Shown piece by piece: positions 43,100 to 51,799 of a DNA stretch of 64,000 nucleotides. This DNA is from an uncultured Myxococcales bacterium (GTDB taxonomy: Bacteria; Myxococcota_A; UBA9042; CAIXZC01). A model generated the notes under the pieces. That model saw nothing but the letters and a program-made list of their open reading frames with translations. It did no database searches and was not told the origin of the DNA. A program made the position numbers and the translations under genes. The stretch is taken from NCBI GenBank assembly GCA_903895725.1, contig CAITUV010000067.1, positions 1-64,000 on the forward strand, written 5' to 3'. How positions within the stretch are numbered: the stretch's first letter is position 1; each line of letters begins with the position of its first letter.

Positions 43100-45268
43100 A
43101 TGGGTGCGCAGGAGAGCAGGAAGAACTGGTTGGTGCCACGGTGGGCTTACGCAGCGCTCCTGCTTGTCCTTGTCGTGATTGCTGCCGCCGGGATCTGGTT
43201 CGTGGTTCAAGAGGGGCGGGCGGCCAAGGGAGAGGCCCGGGAGTCGCTCGAAACGATTGCCCGGTTGAAAGCAGAGCAGGTGCAGTCGTGGCGGGCCGAG
43301 CGGACGCTCGATGCCACCCTTCTCGCAGAGAACCCCTTTTTCCGACAGGGAGTTGCGGACGCGCTGCAGGCGACTGCTTCGTCCAACCCAGCTGCGTTCG
43401 ATAGAATCGAGGAGGTCTTCCGCTCGCTGCAGCGGTACGGCGATTACGGGGACGTGCTCCTGGTGAATGGGGCCGGTCGGATCCTGGCGAGCGTCTCCGG
43501 GCGCACCGGTGAGATCCACCCGGACGCACAAGGTGTCCTGGCCACGGCATTGTCGGAGCATCAGACCCTCCTGACCGACTTGCACATGGGCCCCGGGGAT
43601 CTCCCGGTGCACCTCGACGTCATCGCTCCGCTCGACCTGGCTACGGTCGGTGCGCCCCAGCTCCGGACGGCACTGCTGCTCCGGGTGGACGCTCAGGTCT
43701 ATCTCTACCCGCTGATCCAGTCCTGGCCCGTGGCCAGCCGCAGTGCGGAGACGCTCCTGGTGCGCAGGGACGGTGACTCGGTGCTGTTCCTGAGCGATCT
43801 CAAGTTCCGGGCCGACGTGGCGCTCAAACAGCGAATCCCGTTGACCCGGACGGATGTGCCTGCGGTCATGGCCGTCCTCGGGCAGGAAGGCTTCGTGGAG
43901 GGGACCGACTACCGCGGGGTCGAGGTCTTCTCGGCTCTGCGCGGGATCCCGGAGTCTTCCTGGTCCATCGTGGCCAAGATCGATCAGGAAGAGGCGATGG
44001 CAAGCAACAGGCTCAACGCGGGGCTCATCATCGGGACGACGGTGGCTTTCATCCTGCTTGCGCTCGTCGGAGCAACCCTCCTGTGGAACCTCGGCATGAC
44101 GGCGCAGCTGAAAGCCCGTCTGGCAGCGGAGCGTGCGTTGCGTGCCGAGAAGGCATTCTCGGACGTGCTGTTCGAGGCTTCGTCCGACACGGTCTTCCTG
44201 TTCGAACCGGAATCGGGAAGACCGGTGCGCTGGAATCGGCGCTTCTCCGAGGTCAGCGGTTTCAGCGACGAGGAGATCGCCAGCATGAAGGCACCGGGGG
44301 ACTTCTATGAAGAGGACGACCTTCAAGCGGCAGCCGCAGCCATCGACTCGATCCTGGCCTGCGGCCGGGGGGTCGTGGAGCTGTCGCTGGTGACCCGGAG
44401 CCGGCAGTCCATCCCGTACGAGTATTCCGCGACCACCGTTCTCCAGGAGGACGGCCCCACTCTCCTCCTCAGCATCGGGCGCGACGTGAGCCAGCGAAAG
44501 GCCATGGAGCAGGAGGCCCGAGAGGCAAACGCACGGCTGGCTCGGGCCGTCGGAAGTCTGCAGGAGAGGAACCGCCAGGGGGCGATCCTGGGCGAGCTGA
44601 GGGAGTTTCTCCAGGCCTGCGCTTCGTCCACCGAGATCGGCCCGGTGGTGGCCCGCCTGATGCCCAGGCTCATCCCCGGTACGGGGGGTGCGCTCTTCCT
44701 TCTGAAGTCGTCCAAGACAGACCTCGAGTCGGTGGCACGATGGGGAGGGCACCCCGAGGAGCTGGACGACAACCTGTTCGCTCCGGACCAATGCTGGGGG
44801 TTGCGCCGCGGAGGCGCGTACCTGGTGGACGACCCACACGACGGACTGCGGTGTCCGCACCTCGTGCATTCCCCGCTGACTTCATACGGGTGCATCCCCC
44901 TCATGGCCAAGGGAGACGTTCTGGGGCTTCTCCACGTGTTCCGAACCCCGGGAGAGGAGAAGGACTTGACGAACCCGCTGGCGATGCTCGAAGAGCTCTC
45001 GATCACGCTTGCGGAGCTCCTGTCGCTCTCCATCTCGAACATCCGCCTCCGGGAGATGCTCAGCAACCAGGCCATCCGGGATCCGCTCACGGGGCTCCAC
45101 AACCGGCCTTCATGTCCGACTCGTTCTACCGGGAGATCGCACGCGCCGGCCGCAGGAAGTCCGCTGTCGGCGTCATCATGGCCGACATTGACCATTTCAA
45201 GCGTTTCAACGATGAGTTCGGTCACTCGGCCGGCGACCTGCTCCTGGCCGAAGTGGCCCGGCTGCTGA
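43100..45268 (+). CDS. Diguanylate cyclase, N-terminal part (interrupted by a frameshift)
   Basis: Transmembrane signalling protein. Helix 1 (residues about 14-36), a periplasmic Cache-like sensor (to about 305), helix 2 (LIIGTTVAFILLALVGATLL), a PAS domain (SDTVFLFEPESGRPVRWN to GRDVSQRK), a GAF-like domain (about 495-640) and the start of the GGDEF domain, up to DPLTGLHNR. After residue about 669 the frame is wrong: the sequence becomes Pro/Ser/Thr-rich and stops at 45268. The rest of the domain continues in another frame (45112-45570), so a single base is missing in CGGCC at 45104-45108. ATG 43100 follows AGGGG; TATGAT at 43046-43051 may be a -10 box. Confidence 0.8.
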   Translation: MGAQESRKNWLVPRWAYAALLLVLVVIAAAGIWFVVQEGRAAKGEARESLETIARLKAEQVQSWRAERTLDATLLAENPFFRQGVADALQATASSNPAAFDRIEEVFRSLQRYGDYGDVLLVNGAGRILASVSGRTGEIHPDAQGVLATALSEHQTLLTDLHMGPGDLPVHLDVIAPLDLATVGAPQLRTALLLRVDAQVYLYPLIQSWPVASRSAETLLVRRDGDSVLFLSDLKFRADVALKQRIPLTRTDVPAVMAVLGQEGFVEGTDYRGVEVFSALRGIPESSWSIVAKIDQEEAMASNRLNAGLIIGTTVAFILLALVGATLLWNLGMTAQLKARLAAERALRAEKAFSDVLFEASSDTVFLFEPESGRPVRWNRRFSEVSGFSDEEIASMKAPGDFYEEDDLQAAAAAIDSILACGRGVVELSLVTRSRQSIPYEYSATTVLQEDGPTLLLSIGRDVSQRKAMEQEAREANARLARAVGSLQERNRQGAILGELREFLQACASSTEIGPVVARLMPRLIPGTGGALFLLKSSKTDLESVARWGGHPEELDDNLFAPDQCWGLRRGGAYLVDDPHDGLRCPHLVHSPLTSYGCIPLMAKGDVLGLLHVFRTPGEEKDLTNPLAMLEELSITLAELLSLSISNIRLREMLSNQAIRDPLTGLHNRPSCPTRSTGRSHAPAAGSPLSASSWPTLTISSVSTMSSVTRPATCSWPKWPGC

Positions 45269-45570
45269 GCATGAGCGTGCGTGGCTCCGACATCGTCTGT
45301 CGGTTCGGGGGAGAGGAATTCGCCATGGTCCTTCCGGACTGCGATCTCGAGCAGACGGCTCGACGGGCTGAGGCTCTCGTGGAAGCGGTCCGCACCATTC
45401 GGCTCGCTCACAAGGGCCGGGCGCTGGGCCAGATCACTCTCTCCATGGGGGTGTCGGCCTACCCCCGGAACGGCCAGGACCCGGATGAGCTGATCCGGGT
45501 GGCGGATGCGGCCCTCTATGCCGCCAAGCAGGGGGGAAGGAACCGTGTCGTGGCCGCCGGGCTTGCGTAG
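45112..45570 (+). CDS. Diguanylate cyclase, C-terminal GGDEF part (frameshifted)
   Basis: Catalytic remainder of the protein above, 152 residues from ATG 45112 (no clear ribosome-binding site). It holds MADIDHFKRFNDEFGHSAGD, the active-site loop FGGEEF (residues about 65-70), the inhibitory I-site RGSD five residues upstream of it, and the closing DAALYAAKQGGRN. All catalytic residues are intact, which argues for a recent frameshift, a sequencing error or programmed frameshifting rather than long decay. Read together, 43100-45570 encode a membrane c-di-GMP synthase of about 820 residues. Confidence 0.75.
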   Translation: MSDSFYREIARAGRRKSAVGVIMADIDHFKRFNDEFGHSAGDLLLAEVARLLSMSVRGSDIVCRFGGEEFAMVLPDCDLEQTARRAEALVEAVRTIRLAHKGRALGQITLSMGVSAYPRNGQDPDELIRVADAALYAAKQGGRNRVVAAGLA

Positions 45571-45666
45571 CCCGAACCGGTGCGGACAGCGGGTGGAGCA
45601 TCCTCCCGTCCACACTTTGCTGCCGCTCTGCGAAGCAGTATGTTGCTCGAGTTCTTGGAGGGACCG

Positions 45667-47871
45667 ATGCGTACGCTGCCCCACGCCATCCAAAGTCTGG
45701 TGCTGTGTCTTGCCCTGCTGGTTCCGACCGGACCATCTCACGCTCAGGAACCGGTGGCGGCTGCCCCGGTTCTGAAAGTCGACCCGGGCTCCGGGCTCGA
45801 GCTGAGACGGGGAACGCTCGACACAGGAGCGCTGGAGATGCTGATGTACAAGCGCCTCAAGCGGCTCGCCGATGAGATGGTCGAGGACCGGATTCGGGAT
45901 GTCTTCGGGGCGCAGAGCGCCGCGCTCCGGCTCATCGTGGAGGACGCGGTCCGAGGAATCGGCATGCTGCGGGGGCGTCTCCTGCTGGAGCGGCTGGCCG
46001 CGGACTACGTGATCCTGTCGCTCACCGTATCCGACGCACGACTCGATGCGGACAAGCTGCTCTGTGAGAATGAGAAGCCCCGGTCGTTCGAAGACGTCCG
46101 GCCTGACATCGAGACCATCCGCTCCGACCTGCAGCACCGCGTCGCAGCGTTCCCGGAAGGCGGGGAGGCGCTGGATGTCCCGAGCATGTCCGAGAAGCGG
46201 CTCCTGTCTGAAGTGGCCGAGTGGCTGGAGCGGGCCGGAACGGGCGGCTACTGCGGTAGATCGGACCTCTGGACCACGTTGATCCGACCGGATCGAAGCA
46301 GCGACATGCAGCTTCGTTGGCTGCTGCTGGATGCCTCGTTCGTGGACCTCATGACGATCCTGTTCCATCTTCCGGAGGACGGCGACTCGCCGGTCCACGT
46401 GGCAGCCTGGATCCGACGGGGGTGGGGAATGGGAATGGCCGCGGTTCGTGCCACCGTGGAGCGCCAGTTCATCTACCTGAAGGCCTCTCCGGGCGATCCG
46501 CTGAGCTCCATGCTCATCGGAGGGGGGGGCCAGGACCCCGGGGACGGAGGCGGAGACTCGCAGGTGATCACGCGACTCAAAGGCCCTCAGAAGCGATTCC
46601 GGGCGGCCGAAGCCTATCTCATGCTGGACTCAGTCCTCACGCCCGGAGCCAAGGAACTGCCCCCGGAGCTCCGCTCGGCCTGGACCGAGGCGCTCAACGG
46701 ATTCGGGAGGACCGTCACCGCATTGGCGAAGTGCGCTGCCGATGGGCCCTCCGCTCTCTCCGAAGAGTTCTCGACCACTGACGGAAGCGGGTTCAGGGAG
46801 TCGGGGACCCGGGTCGTAGCCCTTGCTGCCCTCTGGCGCGCCGTCCAGGGGGGCGAGCCCGGCGCCGTGGCCGAAGGCCCCGGCTCGGGGGGACTCCCGT
46901 GTGACTATGCGTCGGTCCTGGGAGCCCTGCGAGCCTGCGTGAAGCAGGGCCCCGACCTCGGGCTCAAGACCCTCGACCAGAGACCATCCCTCAAGTTCTC
47001 CACCGTGAGCTGGAGCTTCGACACCTGCCCGCCGCCCGCGGCCGACAGCGAGGGGCAGACTCCGCCACCGCCGGAGCCGGGCCTTCTGCCGGTCGAGGAG
47101 CCGACGGAAGAGCCGGCGAACCGGGAGGACAGTGGCGGAGACTCCCAGACGGATTCTTCCGAGTCGGGCGAGGAGGACGAGGACGCGGACGAGATGTCCT
47201 GTGAGACTCTTCGGGGCGACAACCCGTTCTTCGGGCAGACCCTCTGCAATCAGCTGCCGACTCGCGAAGTCGTCGAGAAGATCCTCACTGCGGGCCGGCA
47301 GTCCTCGGTCTTCCGGGACGTGTCGACCAGCGACGATGCACGCTACCTGCTGTCCATGTTCCAGGAGTTCTCGACGTTCGTCCTCGTGGACGAGGACGGG
47401 GCTATGACCGCGGACGTGGAATCCTTCCTCCGCCACTTCTACGGACGCTATGACGCCGGACCCCGCTGGCAGCTCTACCTCGGGATCGGCATGATCGCGG
47501 GCCCGGTCTTTCTGTTCGAACCGCCGGCGGGCGTGGATTCGACGATCTACCCGCTCATCTACAGCGAGAAGCTGGGCGTCAAGCTCAACTCGTATCGGGG
47601 CCGCAACGTAACGCTTCACCACACACTCTATGCCGGCGGCCTGCTGTACGCCCTCGCCACCGCCCTCCAGGACGACTCCGACAACCCGCTGGCCGACAAT
47701 GCCCTGGTCGGCCTCGACGTCGTGGGCCTCAACCTCAGGCGGCTCGTCGAGCTCAACCTGGCAGTGGATGCGCTGATGCCGGTATCCGGCACGGGCACCT
47801 GGGGTGTGGGGGTCGGATTGAACCTCTCTTTGCCGCTGCTGGACTACTTCCAGGAGGTCGGAACCCCCTGA
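45667..47871 (+). CDS. Exported protein of unknown function with an outer-membrane-like C-terminus
   Basis: Protein of 734 residues; signal ends near SHAQ. Not recognised. Residues about 20-430 are mainly helical with few Cys. A Pro/Glu/Asp-rich linker (about 455-510) separates this from a C-terminal part whose strands alternate polar and nonpolar residues (RWQLYLGIGMIAGPVFLF, WGVGVGLNLSLPLL), recalling a small beta-barrel or membrane-associated sheet. The start at 45667 follows GGAGGGACC. It is codirectional with the cyclase gene about 97 bases upstream and could share its transcript. A periplasmic or outer-membrane location is inference. Confidence 0.6.
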   Translation: MRTLPHAIQSLVLCLALLVPTGPSHAQEPVAAAPVLKVDPGSGLELRRGTLDTGALEMLMYKRLKRLADEMVEDRIRDVFGAQSAALRLIVEDAVRGIGMLRGRLLLERLAADYVILSLTVSDARLDADKLLCENEKPRSFEDVRPDIETIRSDLQHRVAAFPEGGEALDVPSMSEKRLLSEVAEWLERAGTGGYCGRSDLWTTLIRPDRSSDMQLRWLLLDASFVDLMTILFHLPEDGDSPVHVAAWIRRGWGMGMAAVRATVERQFIYLKASPGDPLSSMLIGGGGQDPGDGGGDSQVITRLKGPQKRFRAAEAYLMLDSVLTPGAKELPPELRSAWTEALNGFGRTVTALAKCAADGPSALSEEFSTTDGSGFRESGTRVVALAALWRAVQGGEPGAVAEGPGSGGLPCDYASVLGALRACVKQGPDLGLKTLDQRPSLKFSTVSWSFDTCPPPAADSEGQTPPPPEPGLLPVEEPTEEPANREDSGGDSQTDSSESGEEDEDADEMSCETLRGDNPFFGQTLCNQLPTREVVEKILTAGRQSSVFRDVSTSDDARYLLSMFQEFSTFVLVDEDGAMTADVESFLRHFYGRYDAGPRWQLYLGIGMIAGPVFLFEPPAGVDSTIYPLIYSEKLGVKLNSYRGRNVTLHHTLYAGGLLYALATALQDDSDNPLADNALVGLDVVGLNLRRLVELNLAVDALMPVSGTGTWGVGVGLNLSLPLLDYFQEVGTP

Positions 47872-48038
47872 GCGACCGCCGGTCCATGCGATACCAGGCT
47901 CGCGGGAAGGGGCCTTGACCGAGGCGCATGAACGACGGAACCTGGCGTTCCACGCTGCCCGGACCTGTCGACCGGATGAAGACACGCGGGCCGGATGTGC
48001 GGCTTTCGGCGGCGGGCGACTTCCGACCGTCCGAAGGG

Positions 48039-51000
48039 TTACACCTCCGGCGAGGGGGTCGGCTCTTCGTCCGGGGTCCGTCTGCGTCGGAACCGCTCGA
48101 ACAGGCTGTAGAGGACCGGTACCAGCACCAGCGTGACCAGCGTGGACACCGTAAGCCCTCCCACGGTGGTGAGGCCGAGGGGACGCCAGAACTCGGAGCC
48201 TTCGCCACTCTCCATGGCCATGGGAATAAGCCCGACCACCGTGGTGAGCGTGGTCATGAGCACGGGCCTCAGGCGGCGTTCTCCTGCAGTCTCCAGAGCT
48301 TCCCGCAACGGCATCCCCTGTCGGTAGCGAAGCAGGTTGACGTAGTCGACGAGCACGATGGCGTTGTTCACGACCACGCCCAGCAGGATGATGAGACCGA
48401 GGAATGCCGGCAGCGAGAGGGTCGTTCCCGTCGCCGCCAGCAGGAGGAAGGCCCCGGTGAACGCAAACGGCATGCTGAAGATGATGAGGAACGGGTCGAG
48501 GAACGACTCGAACTGCGCGGCCATGACCAGGTACACGAGGATGGCGCCGAGCAGGAGGGCGATGCCCAGGGCCTCGAAGGACTCGCGTTGCTGCTCCAGG
48601 TTGCCACCGGCCACGATGGCCACGTCCCGTCTCGAGTAGAGACCCGCCGCCCGCATCTTGCTCTCGATCTCCTTGGAGATGTCCCCGAGGGCCCGCCCCT
48701 CCTGGTTGCCGCCGACCGCGATCACGCGCTCCTTGTCTTTGCGCTTGATCTCCAGCGGCGTGCGCAGGTCGTCGAACGTGCCCAGGTCCCCCAGGCTTAC
48801 GAGCTCGCCGGTCAATGACACGGCCTGGACCTTCTTGAGCTTCTCCACATCCTGTCGGTCCTGCTCGCGATATCGGATCACGACGTTGAGATCCTCGCCG
48901 GTTCCGCGGAACTTGCCGATAGGATCGCCGGTCAGCGCGTTGCGCAGCGCCATCCCTGCGGAAGCCACCGGCACCATGCGTCGCGAAGCCTCTTCCCGAT
49001 CGATCTGATAGCGCAGCTCAGGGACCAGCTCCGGGATGTCGGCCGAGACATCTTTGACCCCCTGAACGTTCATCATGATGTCGCGGATCTCCAGGGCCGC
49101 CTCGGTCATGACCTTGAGATCCTTGCCACGGACCTCGTAGGTGATGGGCTTGGCGTTGCCCGTGAACAGCCGGTCCATCCCTCCGCTCTGTACCGTGAAC
49201 CCGACCACCTCCTTCATGGTCGCCGCCCGGGCCCTGGCGATCTCCGCGATCTGCAGGTCCGAGCGGGTTCGCTGGCTCGGACGTGTAAGCCGGGCCGCAA
49301 TCATGGCAACATGGCTGCCCGATTCACCTCCCATGACCGCGGCCATGGGATCCTCGCTGGCACCAGCCCGGTAGAAGACGTGCTCGACTTCGGGCTGTTT
49401 CCGGAGCTCCTCGGTGAGCACCTCGGCAACCCGCTTCGTCTCTTCCAGGGCCGTGCCGATGGGGAGCTTGACCGTGATGTTGATCTCTCCCTGGTCGGCC
49501 GGTGGCATGAAGTCGACGCCGACCTGCCCGATGAAGATGAAGGTGGTCGCCACGATGCCCAGGCTCAGGAGCACCACCGCAAGCCGATGGTCGAGCGTCC
49601 AGGTGATGATCCGCCGGTACCCGCGCTCCAGCCAGGTAGCCTGACCTTCCGTTCCCGGGGCTGTTGCCTTCCTGCGCTTCAACAGCAGGCCGCACAGCAT
49701 GGGAGTCAGCGTGACGGCGACGAACAGCGAGGCACCGATCGTGACGCACACGACGAATGCGAGCTGGTTGAAGAGGATCGAGATCAGGCCTGACACGAAC
49801 ACCATCGGCCCGAACACGGACATCGTGGTCAGGGTCGACGACGTGATGGCCGGCCCCACTTCGTCGGTTCCGATCATGGCCGCGGCCCTTGACGACTTGC
49901 CCCACTCCAGGTGACGCGTGACGATTTCGAGCACGACGATGGCATTGTCGACCACCATCCCGATCGCCAGCACCATGGCCATCATCGAAATCACGTTCAT
50001 AGTGAAGCCGGCCACGTAGAGGGCGAAGAATGCAATGATCATGGAGCCGGGAAGCGCCATCCCCACGATGAGGCTCGAGCGGAACTCGCGCAGGAACAGC
50101 AGTACAACGAGCACCACCAGCCCGACAGCCAGGAGCAGCGTCGACATCAGGTTGTCCATCATGTCCCGGATGAACACCGACGTGTCCACCACCGGCACGA
50201 TGGTCATGTGGGAGGGAAGCGTCGCCTGCAAACGCTCGATCTCCTTCTTGGCCGCATCCGCCACATCCACCACGTTGGCATCCGACTGCTTCATGATGCC
50301 GCCTGCCACCGTGGCCATTCCGTCCACCCGCACGACTTCCGTGGTGTCCCGCAGGTTCCGGCTCACTACGGCCACGTCCTTCAGGCGCACGACGGAATCC
50401 CCGCGCCGGGCGACGATCATCTCCTCCATCTCCGCCAGGGTCGAGAACTCCGCCGGCATGCGCACCAACAGGTGGGTCACCCCCTCGTCCATCGAGCCCG
50501 AGGGCATCGAGAAGTTCTCCATCTGGACGGCGCGGGTGAGTTGCTCCATGGAGATGCCGAACCGGTCCATCTGGTCCCGGCGCACCTCCACGTTCACCTG
50601 GAATTCGGGGGCACCGAAGAGCATCACCGAGCCGACCCCCTCCAGGCGCTTGAGCGGATCGAGGATGTTGTCCTCGACGAAGTCCCGGTACTGCACGACG
50701 TTTCCGGTCGACGACGTCACCGCAAAGATGAGCACCGGGAACATCGACATGTCGATCTGGATGAGCAACGGCTTGTCCGCATCCTCCGGCAGGTAGCGGC
50801 TCACCATCTCGAGGTACTGCCGGATGTCGTTGGCCGCTTCGTCCAGATCGGTCCCGAAGCCGAACCGCAGCGACACGGCGGAAAGCCCTTCCCGGGACGT
50901 GGCGGACATCTCCTCGAGATGCCGGAGCCTTCCAAAGGCCATCTCCAGCGGCTCGGTGATCTTCTTCTCCACGTCTTCCGCACTGGCCCCGGAGTATGTC

Positions 51001-51146
51001 GTGACCACGGTGATCACGGGCAGCTCGATTTCGGGAAACAGGTCGATGGGCAGCTTCATGTAGGCCACGACGCCGAACAGGCACATGGCGATGAAGAGCA
51101 CAGAGACCAGGACCGGGCGGCGTACGGACAGGTCAGCAATCTTCAT
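48039..51146 (-). CDS. RND efflux transporter permease (inner-membrane pump)
   Basis: Proton-driven AcrB-type pump of 1,035 residues, the family's normal length. The N-terminus (LSVRRPVLVSVLFIAMCLFG, YMKLPIDLFPEIELPVITV) and the TM4 segment GMVVDNAIVVLE with its conserved Asp are typical. The TM10 region has GVVVNNAIVLVDYVNLLRYR, and EEVKR-free loops in the periplasmic porter domain follow the HAE1 layout. The protein ends in RRRRTPDEE. It is preceded on the same strand by tetR (15 bases) and the adaptor gene (11 bases before tetR), so all three form an operon. GAGGAAAGAGA precedes the start. The substrate cannot be told from the sequence; drugs, bile-like or lipid compounds are all possible. 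Confidence 0.93.
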   Translation of the reverse strand: MKIADLSVRRPVLVSVLFIAMCLFGVVAYMKLPIDLFPEIELPVITVVTTYSGASAEDVEKKITEPLEMAFGRLRHLEEMSATSREGLSAVSLRFGFGTDLDEAANDIRQYLEMVSRYLPEDADKPLLIQIDMSMFPVLIFAVTSSTGNVVQYRDFVEDNILDPLKRLEGVGSVMLFGAPEFQVNVEVRRDQMDRFGISMEQLTRAVQMENFSMPSGSMDEGVTHLLVRMPAEFSTLAEMEEMIVARRGDSVVRLKDVAVVSRNLRDTTEVVRVDGMATVAGGIMKQSDANVVDVADAAKKEIERLQATLPSHMTIVPVVDTSVFIRDMMDNLMSTLLLAVGLVVLVVLLFLREFRSSLIVGMALPGSMIIAFFALYVAGFTMNVISMMAMVLAIGMVVDNAIVVLEIVTRHLEWGKSSRAAAMIGTDEVGPAITSSTLTTMSVFGPMVFVSGLISILFNQLAFVVCVTIGASLFVAVTLTPMLCGLLLKRRKATAPGTEGQATWLERGYRRIITWTLDHRLAVVLLSLGIVATTFIFIGQVGVDFMPPADQGEINITVKLPIGTALEETKRVAEVLTEELRKQPEVEHVFYRAGASEDPMAAVMGGESGSHVAMIAARLTRPSQRTRSDLQIAEIARARAATMKEVVGFTVQSGGMDRLFTGNAKPITYEVRGKDLKVMTEAALEIRDIMMNVQGVKDVSADIPELVPELRYQIDREEASRRMVPVASAGMALRNALTGDPIGKFRGTGEDLNVVIRYREQDRQDVEKLKKVQAVSLTGELVSLGDLGTFDDLRTPLEIKRKDKERVIAVGGNQEGRALGDISKEIESKMRAAGLYSRRDVAIVAGGNLEQQRESFEALGIALLLGAILVYLVMAAQFESFLDPFLIIFSMPFAFTGAFLLLAATGTTLSLPAFLGLIILLGVVVNNAIVLVDYVNLLRYRQGMPLREALETAGERRLRPVLMTTLTTVVGLIPMAMESGEGSEFWRPLGLTTVGGLTVSTLVTLVLVPVLYSLFERFRRRRTPDEEPTPSPEV

Positions 51147-51161
51147 TCTCTTTCCTCGCCG

Positions 51162-51788
51162 TCAACGGGCCTGGGGGGTTCCGGCTCCGTTGAGGAACAG
51201 ATCCACGAGCGCCTCGTGGTCCCGGGCGCCGGCAAACGACCTGCCGTCCCCGCTGGTGCAATGCCATCGCATCAGGAATGCCTGCAGCAGGCCCCGCATG
51301 GCCCAGGCATAGTCGAGTGCCGAGCCGGGGCGCAGTTCACCGGCCTCGATGCCCCGCTGCATCAGCTTCTCCAGGTGCTCGATGAAGCTCAGGTCCATCT
51401 GCACGACCGTACGATGCAGCCCTCCCTCCCGGACCAGCTCCCCTCGAGGCGCGTGGATGAGGAGGGCCTCGAACAGAGCGCTCCGCTCCGTCGCGAATCG
51501 GAAGGCACTCTCGAGAATGTGCAGGAGATCTCCCCGGAAAGTGGGCGGACGAACTGATGGACGGCCGATCTCCTCCATGAGGCATTCGCCCACGTATGCC
51601 AGCAGCTCGTGAAAGATGGCCATCTTGTTCTTGAAGTACTTGTACAGCGCGGCCGGGCTGTAGTCCGCCTCGGTGGCGATGGCCTCGATGGTGAGTCCCT
51701 CCAGCCCGCCGCGTACCAGCACTCGGGCTGCTGCCTCGAGGATCATCTTCCGATTATGCGCTGCCTGGCGTTCCTTTCTCGACGTCAT
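51162..51788 (-). CDS. TetR-family transcriptional regulator
   Basis: Regulator of 208 residues. The N-terminal DNA-binding domain is typical: RKMILEAAARVLVRGGLEGLTIEAIATEADYSPAALYKYFKNK, with the recognition helix at about residues 43-55. The C-terminal ligand-binding half is variable; no family-specific motif is recognised. It sits between the adaptor and pump genes in one operon, an unusual place, since TetR regulators of RND pumps are most often divergent. Autorepression from the intergenic region 53315-53546 is the simplest model. GGAGAGG precedes the ATG at 51788. Confidence 0.9.
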   Translation of the reverse strand: MTSRKERQAAHNRKMILEAAARVLVRGGLEGLTIEAIATEADYSPAALYKYFKNKMAIFHELLAYVGECLMEEIGRPSVRPPTFRGDLLHILESAFRFATERSALFEALLIHAPRGELVREGGLHRTVVQMDLSFIEHLEKLMQRGIEAGELRPGSALDYAWAMRGLLQAFLMRWHCTSGDGRSFAGARDHEALVDLFLNGAGTPQAR

Positions 51789-51799
51789 GGCCTCTCCGC

